The notes under the pieces were generated by a model. The model worked only from the letters and a program-made list of their open reading frames with translations. It ran no database searches and was not told the origin of the DNA. Shown here piece after piece: positions 59,297-64,000 of a stretch of DNA of 64,000 nucleotides (the stretch's first letter is position 1; each line of letters starts with the position of its first letter). This DNA is from Chryseobacterium sp. IHB B 17019. GTDB taxonomy: Bacteria; Bacteroidota; Bacteroidia; Flavobacteriales; Weeksellaceae. The stretch spans positions 1,550,001 through 1,614,000 of the forward strand of contig NZ_CP013293.1 of the NCBI RefSeq assembly GCF_001456155.1, given 5' to 3'. The position numbers and the translations under genes are program-made.

Positions 59297-60781
59297 TTAT
59301 TCAACCATTGTCTTTACAGTTTTTGAAAATATTTCGACAGATTTCTCCATTTCATCGAAGTTTAAATCTCCAAATCCTAGACGCATTGCTGTGAGTTCTT
59401 TGTTTTGATAGAGTAAGGTTTTAGGGATGAAAAGATGGTTTTGCGCACAGTTTCTGGAAAGCTGCATCAGATTAATCGGAATCTGCCATTCAGTCCAGAT
59501 AGCAAGTCCTCCGGAGGGTTTTTCAAAAGTTAAAAAATTTCCTAAATTTTCCTGAATCAGCTGAATAAAATAATCCCGTCTTTCCTGGTAAATTTTTACT
59601 GATTTTTTTAAATATCGGTTAATTTCTCCTTCCGCAATCATTTCGCCTAAAACATGCTCCATTAAAATATCTCCCTGCCGGTCAATGATCCCAAGATACT
59701 TTCGCATTTCGATCATCAGATTTTCCGGCGCAACAATAAATCCGGTACGAAATCCGGGCGCAAGAGATTTCCCGAAAGACCCGATATAAATTACCATACC
59801 GTTAGTATCCGCACTTGCAAGAGGAAGGATCGGACTTTTTTCATAGTGAAAATCATAATCGTAATCATCTTCCAAAATAATAAATCCGAATTCATTAGCA
59901 AGATTTAAAAGCTCCAATCTTCGTTGTGCGCTTAAAGTAACTGTTGTCGGATAATGGTGGTGCGGTGTAAGATACAGCATTCTGATTTTCTGCCTTTTAC
60001 ATATTTCCCTTACTTCATCTACATTGATTCCTTCGTTATCAATCGGAATCGTAATAATTTTCACACCCGCTTTCTGGAAAATCATATTGACAGAAAAATA
60101 ACTCAAAGTTCCTATCAAGACCGTGTCGTCCTTAGAAAGCAGAATTTCGGAGACAATATAAATACTCATTTCAGTACTTCTGGTGATAAGAAGATTATCA
60201 ATTGAAATAGGAAGTCCTCTTGATAAATTTAAATATTGCGAAAGATTCTTTTTAAAAAATTCACTCCCATCCTGATTGTAATGACCTATTTTATGAGCTT
60301 TCCTTTTTAGAATTGAACTGTAAATTCTTGAATGCTGATCAATCTGAGTTAATCGGATATCCGGAATACCATCGTTGAATACAAACTGGCAACTGGAATG
60401 TTCAAACGGATTATCAAGAATATTAGAAGTTTTAAATAAAAATCCGGTTGTTTTTGGATAATTTTTAAGGTTTATTTGATTTATATCATTAAAATCAACA
60501 GGTTTTTCTTCGTTTTTCCCGATGATAAAAGTTCCTTTATTCGGTAAACTTTCAACCCAGCCCTGGGCAAAAAGCTCGTCATAAACAGCAACAATTGTAT
60601 TTCTGTGAACTTCTAAAAATTTGCTTAATAATCTGGTTCCGGGAAGCTTTGTACCGACAGGTAAAAACCCTCTCTGAATAGCATTAATCAGCTGATTCGT
60701 AATCTGCATATATATTGCAACATTAGAATTTCTGTCTATTTTGATAAAACTTTGATACGGAATTTCAACCGGACTATTCAT
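59297..60781 (-). CDS. MocR-type regulator divergent from the biotin operon
   Basis: 494 aa. N-terminal GntR-type winged HTH (about 20-85: G-T-K-L-P-G-T-R-L-L-S-K-F-L-E-V-H-R-N-T-I-V-A-V) fused to a type I aminotransferase domain with the PLP Lys in G-S-F-G-K-S-L-A-P-G-F-R-T-G. Only 65 bp separate its start from the diiron-like gene of the biotin operon, so it is a good candidate to control that operon. It is a distant paralogue of the MocR gene at 33.1-34.5 kb. The effector is unknown; PLP or an amino acid-like biotin precursor is possible (inference). Confidence 0.9.
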   Translation of the reverse strand: MNSPVEIPYQSFIKIDRNSNVAIYMQITNQLINAIQRGFLPVGTKLPGTRLLSKFLEVHRNTIVAVYDELFAQGWVESLPNKGTFIIGKNEEKPVDFNDINQINLKNYPKTTGFLFKTSNILDNPFEHSSCQFVFNDGIPDIRLTQIDQHSRIYSSILKRKAHKIGHYNQDGSEFFKKNLSQYLNLSRGLPISIDNLLITRSTEMSIYIVSEILLSKDDTVLIGTLSYFSVNMIFQKAGVKIITIPIDNEGINVDEVREICKRQKIRMLYLTPHHHYPTTVTLSAQRRLELLNLANEFGFIILEDDYDYDFHYEKSPILPLASADTNGMVIYIGSFGKSLAPGFRTGFIVAPENLMIEMRKYLGIIDRQGDILMEHVLGEMIAEGEINRYLKKSVKIYQERRDYFIQLIQENLGNFLTFEKPSGGLAIWTEWQIPINLMQLSRNCAQNHLFIPKTLLYQNKELTAMRLGFGDLNFDEMEKSVEIFSKTVKTMVE

Positions 60782-60795
60782 GATATAAAAACTGG

Positions 60796-60829
60796 CACCA
60801 TTGAACCATCCGGCAATATACTACTTTTG
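60796..60829 (+). promoter_or_regulatory. Biotin operon promoter with direct repeat
   Basis: TTG at 60801-60803, 18-bp spacer and TACTTTTG at 60822-60829 make a good Bacteroidetes promoter, 17 bp before the ATG. A direct repeat ACCAT-TGA-ACCAT (60797-60809) overlaps the -33 box; MocR proteins often bind direct repeats. Confidence 0.55.
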
Positions 60830-60846
60830 ACTCAAAACAAAAAAGA

Positions 60847-61470
60847 ATGGAATTCAACAATCTTTTAGAAAAAATCGTGCAGAATGGAGAGACTCATGCC
60901 AAATGGCTGAATACACTTTCCTTTATGGAAAATGCCGGAGCGAGGAAAATTTCTGCCTGTGAGCACCCTACAAAAGTCGATTTAATTCAACTGAAACATG
61001 CTGCAGAAGAACACCGTCATGCGTATTACTTAAAAAAGCAAATCCTGAAAATTAATCCGTCAATTTGCAAAAATTATGAAAATAATGAACTTTTGGCTCC
61101 GGTGGCAACAAGACAATATCTTCACTCTTTAGACATCAAAGCATGTAAATATCTTCAAAAAGCATTTCAACTCACAAAGGAAGAACTGAAATATGCGGCT
61201 TATCTTTTTGTTACTTATGCAATTGAGGTTCGGGCTGATGAATTATATCCTGTTTATCAGGAAATTCTCACCAAAACTTCTTCAAAAATCATGGTAAAAT
61301 CAATTATTCTTGAGGAAGAAGGGCATTTGGAAGAGATGATCAACCAGCTTAATGAATTCTCAAAAAACTGGGAATCTCATGCTGAAATAATTCTAAATAT
61401 TGAAAAAGAGCTTCACGAACAATGGATTAATGCCATTTCGGAACAAGTTTCAAAACTTAGATATGCTTAA
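60847..61470 (+). CDS. Ferritin-like putative diiron protein, first gene of the biotin operon
   Basis: 207 aa, all-alpha. The metal-ligand pattern of diiron carboxylate proteins can be read: E28 or E39, E55-x-x-H58 (in A-A-E-E-H-R-H), then E127 or E132, and E157-x-x-H160 (in L-E-E-E-G-H). Spacing between the single Glu and its ExxH (about 27-30 residues) fits a four-helix ferritin-like site. No signal peptide. Its end overlaps bioF by 8 bp, so translation is coupled. I do not know a named biotin gene of this type. It could supply a pimelate-type precursor by oxidation, act on another step, or handle iron for BioB; this is open. Confidence 0.75.
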   Translation: MEFNNLLEKIVQNGETHAKWLNTLSFMENAGARKISACEHPTKVDLIQLKHAAEEHRHAYYLKKQILKINPSICKNYENNELLAPVATRQYLHSLDIKACKYLQKAFQLTKEELKYAAYLFVTYAIEVRADELYPVYQEILTKTSSKIMVKSIILEEEGHLEEMINQLNEFSKNWESHAEIILNIEKELHEQWINAISEQVSKLRYA

Positions 61471-62572
61471 CAATTTTCACATTTTTGAGGACGCCTTAAA
61501 AAAAAGAAAAGAAAATGGAACCTTGAGGATTTTAAACCAAAAATCGGAAGGAATAGATTTTTTTTCTAATGATTATTTAGGATTAGCGAGAAATAAAAAC
61601 TTGCAGAATTTATTGCTTAAAAATGTTTTGGAAAACCCACAATTGCTGTCCGGAAGTACCGGTTCAAGGCTGATAAGTGGAAATAGTACAGAGGCTGTTG
61701 AAACAGAAAATTTTATTGCAAAAGAGCATCAGTATGAAGCCGCTTTGCTTTTTCCGTCCGGATATAATGCTAATCTGGCTCTATTTTCAACGCTTCCTAC
61801 CCGTCATGACACGATTGTTGTGGATGAGCAAATTCACCGCTCGGTTCATGATGCGTGCAAAATGTCTCATGCAAAAAAATTAAAGTTTAAGCATAACGAT
61901 CCACAACATTTAGAAGATATTTTAAAAAAACAAAAAGGAAATTGTTACGTCGCGATTGAAAGCCTGTATTCGATGGATGGAGACATTGCTCCTATTAAGC
62001 AAATTGCTGAAATCGTAGAAAAATATAACGCTAACTTAATTGTAGATGAAGCACATGCTTTTGGGGTTTTTGGGTATGGTTTGGTTGATAAATTTCAGTT
62101 GAAAGACAAGGTTTTAGCAACAGTTGTCACTTATGGAAAAGCCCTCGGAACTCACGGAGCAGCAATTCTAACAAATAATATTGTAAAATCTTACTTAATC
62201 AATTTTGCCTCTCCTTTTATCTATACAACTTCAGCGCATGATTTTCTATGGATGAGTATAAAAACGGGATATCAGTTTTTAAATGACAACAAGCAATTAT
62301 CCATCAAACTTCAGGAAAATATTAAAATTTTTCGTCAACAAGAATTAATAAGCCCTTCTTCTGAAAACAGTCCGGTTCAGGCGATTTTAATTCCAGATAA
62401 TGACCGTTTGAGAATAATAAAGGAAACTTTATTGAATGAAGGATTTTTAATTTACGCAGTTTTTAGTCCGACCATAAAAGAAGGAACTGAAAGATTAAGG
62501 ATTTGCCTTCATAGTTTCAATACAAAAAAGGAAATTGTAAATATTGCTAAAATTATTAAGGAACTGATCTAA
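61463..62572 (+). CDS. bioF: 8-Amino-7-oxononanoate synthase
   Basis: 369 aa from the ATG at 61463, which lies inside the end of the preceding gene. A start at 61400 would add 21 residues with no homology. Motifs: F-F-S-N-D-Y-L-G-L near 33-41, S-G-S-T-G-S-R-L near 63-70, D-E-A-H-A-F-G near 195-201 and the PLP lysine K226 in T-Y-G-K-A-L-G. Condenses pimeloyl-ACP/CoA with Ala. Related CoA ligases/synthases (Kbl) have the same fold, but the bioD-bioB context settles the call. Confidence 0.94.
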   Translation: MLNNFHIFEDALKKRKENGTLRILNQKSEGIDFFSNDYLGLARNKNLQNLLLKNVLENPQLLSGSTGSRLISGNSTEAVETENFIAKEHQYEAALLFPSGYNANLALFSTLPTRHDTIVVDEQIHRSVHDACKMSHAKKLKFKHNDPQHLEDILKKQKGNCYVAIESLYSMDGDIAPIKQIAEIVEKYNANLIVDEAHAFGVFGYGLVDKFQLKDKVLATVVTYGKALGTHGAAILTNNIVKSYLINFASPFIYTTSAHDFLWMSIKTGYQFLNDNKQLSIKLQENIKIFRQQELISPSSENSPVQAILIPDNDRLRIIKETLLNEGFLIYAVFSPTIKEGTERLRICLHSFNTKKEIVNIAKIIKELI

Positions 62573-62615
62573 AGATAATTCTAAAAATCCCATTAGTAGT
62601 GAATGAATATTTAAA

Positions 62616-63263
62616 ATGAAAACAGAACTAGAAACGCAAAGCTGTGAACAGAAGATCCTCTTCGTAACCGGAATCGGGACTGAAGTTGGAAAAACTGTTT
62701 GTTCGGCAATCTTAACTGAATATTTTAAGGCTGATTATTGGAAACCCGTTCAGTCCGGGGATTTACATTTTTCCGATAGCATGAAAATTAAAAACTGGAT
62801 TGGAGATAATGTCATTTGCCATCCGGAAAGATACCGGTTGCAACTTGCAGCTTCACCGCATCAATCAGCTTTGGAAGAAGGAGTTTTAATTGATTTAAAT
62901 GAATTTAATCTTCCTGAAACCAGAAACAATTTAATCGTAGAAGGCGCAGGAGGCCTGATGGTTCCGCTTAATGACAATGATTTTATTATTGATCTTATTG
63001 AAAAGTTATCTATTCCTACAGCTTTGGTGGTAAGAAATTATTTGGGTTGCATTAATCATACCTTACTGTCAGCTTTAGCTTTATATCAAAGAAAAATAAA
63101 ACTGGAATACTTAATTCTTAACGGAAATTTTCCGCCCGACACCGAAAGGATTATTTGTGAAAATATTCCACCGGAAACAAAGATTCTTAGAATTCCCGAC
63201 CTTGAAAATATCACCAGGGAAAATATAAAACGTATTACAAACGAATTAAAAAAAATAAAATAA
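62616..63263 (+). CDS. bioD: Dethiobiotin synthetase
   Basis: 215 aa. P-loop G-I-G-T-E-V-G-K-T near 20-28, K-P-V-Q-S-G near 43-48 (DAPA/CO2 site), E-G-A-G-G-L near 109-114. Forms the ureido ring of dethiobiotin. 43 bp after bioF; its stop codon overlaps the bioB start by one base. Confidence 0.96.
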   Translation: MKTELETQSCEQKILFVTGIGTEVGKTVCSAILTEYFKADYWKPVQSGDLHFSDSMKIKNWIGDNVICHPERYRLQLAASPHQSALEEGVLIDLNEFNLPETRNNLIVEGAGGLMVPLNDNDFIIDLIEKLSIPTALVVRNYLGCINHTLLSALALYQRKIKLEYLILNGNFPPDTERIICENIPPETKILRIPDLENITRENIKRITNELKKIK

Positions 63264-64000
63264 TGGATAAAAAAAATCAGCTCAGAAACAATTGGACAAA
63301 AGAAGAAATCGAAGAAATCTACAATCTTCCGCTTCTTGAATTAATTTATAAAGCAGCTACAATCCACCGAGAATGGCACAATCCGGAAGAAATCCAGATG
63401 TCAACTTTATTATCCATAAAGACCGGTGGCTGCCCGGAAGACTGTTCATATTGCGGACAGGCTGCCCGCTATCATACCAACATCAAAGTTCAGGCTTTGC
63501 TTCCTACAGAACAGGTAATTGAGCATGCAAAAAAGGCCAAAGAAGGCGGATCATCGCGTTTCTGTATGGCTGCAGCATGGCGTGAAGTACGCAACAATCG
63601 CGACTTTGACAGAGTAATCGACATGGTAAAAGGTGTGAATGAACTGGGAATGGAGGTTTGCTGCACACTCGGAATGCTGACGGAAGAACAGGCAATGCGT
63701 CTTCAGGAAGCTGGTTTATACGCTTACAATCACAACCTTGATACATCGGAACAATATTATGAAGAAATTATTTCGACAAGGACTTTTGACAACAGAATTA
63801 ATACCATCAATAACGTAAGAAAAGCAGGAATTACGGTTTGTTCAGGCGGAATTATCGGTCTTGGAGAAACTCACAGAGACAGAATTTCCATGCTTTTAAC
63901 ATTGGCAACCATGCCAAAACATCCTGAGTCCGTGCCTATCAACGCATTGGCAAGAGTAGAAGGAACACCGCTTGAAAACAACGAAAAAGTTGACACGTGG
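63263..64000 (+). CDS. bioB: Biotin synthase, N-terminal part (cut by window end)
   Basis: 246 codons visible from the ATG at 63263. The radical SAM motif C-P-E-D-C-S-Y-C (C-x3-C-x2-C) appears near 57-64, then M-A-A-A-W-R and the [12 protein letters not shown] substrate motif. Inserts sulfur into dethiobiotin using 4Fe-4S and 2Fe-2S clusters. Last visible gene; bioA is not within the window. Confidence 0.96.
   Translation, partial: MDKKNQLRNNWTKEEIEEIYNLPLLELIYKAATIHREWHNPEEIQMSTLLSIKTGGCPEDCSYCGQAARYHTNIKVQALLPTEQVIEHAKKAKEGGSSRFCMAAAWREVRNNRDFDRVIDMVKGVNELGMEVCCTLGMLTEEQAMRLQEAGLYAYNHNLDTSEQYYEEIISTRTFDNRINTINNVRKAGITVCSGGIIGLGETHRDRISMLLTLATMPKHPESVPINALARVEGTPLENNEKVDTW

Noticed and set aside
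1..64000. tRNA, rRNA or riboswitch genes
   Set aside because: No cloverleaf, rRNA segment or known riboswitch core was recognised by eye, including upstream of bioF, thrS and purC; a covariance-model search would be needed to exclude them.

Overview
The window looks like a chromosomal segment of a flavobacterium of the Chryseobacterium/Elizabethkingia type (family Weeksellaceae). The supporting signs are low GC, very few Shine-Dalgarno sites, many promoters with the Bacteroidetes -7 box TAnnTTTG, several secreted proteins ending in a type IX secretion (T9SS) sorting domain, and close matches to flavobacterial gene families. No rRNA, tRNA, CRISPR array, prophage or complete insertion sequence was recognised. 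The first gene (a glycosyltransferase) and the last (bioB) are cut by the window edges.

Layout. 1-2.9 kb: end of a GT4 glycosyltransferase, then two tandem secreted M28 peptidases. 2.9-9.8 kb: a translation block on the minus strand (thrS, infC, rpmI, rplT) in which infC and rpmI are separated by an alpha/beta hydrolase, a GT-C membrane glycosyltransferase and an unknown secreted protein; infC appears to start at an AUA codon. 10-17 kb: a three-gene operon (MazG-like pyrophosphohydrolase, thioredoxin-like protein, DUF4230), a large T9SS reprolysin protease, a DinB protein and an acyl-CoA dehydrogenase. 17-23 kb: secreted endonuclease I, the SatD-DUF3307 pair, purC and purF, with a frameshifted four-helix-bundle (S23/IVP type) gene between purC and purF bounded by inverted repeats. 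23-27.6 kb: five paralogous outer-membrane beta-barrel genes plus the relic of a sixth; their upstream regions share a conserved promoter block.

27.8-35.5 kb: aroB, an rRNA pseudouridine synthase, nicotinamidase, a four-gene bacillithiol-linked operon (YfiT-like, DUF1569, YtxJ, Crp/Fnr regulator), and a divergent MocR regulator/EamA exporter pair. 35.5-48.5 kb: a stress island, mostly on the plus strand, with two Crp/Fnr paralogues, a KGG-motif disordered protein, a YciF-like ferritin-family protein, large-subunit catalase, Zn-alcohol dehydrogenase, a CinA-like protein, two SDRs, two small lipoproteins, a FAD/Rieske oxidoreductase, DUF6766, YdhR and a PPOX-fold stress protein. 48.5-50.4 kb: a small membrane/rhodanese operon downstream of a TetR gene, with a perfect 26-bp palindrome between them.

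51-59.2 kb: an orphan LuxR-type HTH protein, an MBL hydrolase, a nucleosidase, a GNAT enzyme, then the ligase-associated DNA repair operon (exonuclease, ATP-dependent ligase, Lhr-type helicase, PdeM endonuclease). 59.3-64 kb: a MocR-type regulator divergent from a biotin operon. The first gene of that operon encodes a ferritin-like protein with two ExxH motifs and overlaps bioF by 8 bp, followed by bioD and bioB. This diiron-like gene and the shared promoter block of the outer-membrane array are the two most promising undescribed elements.
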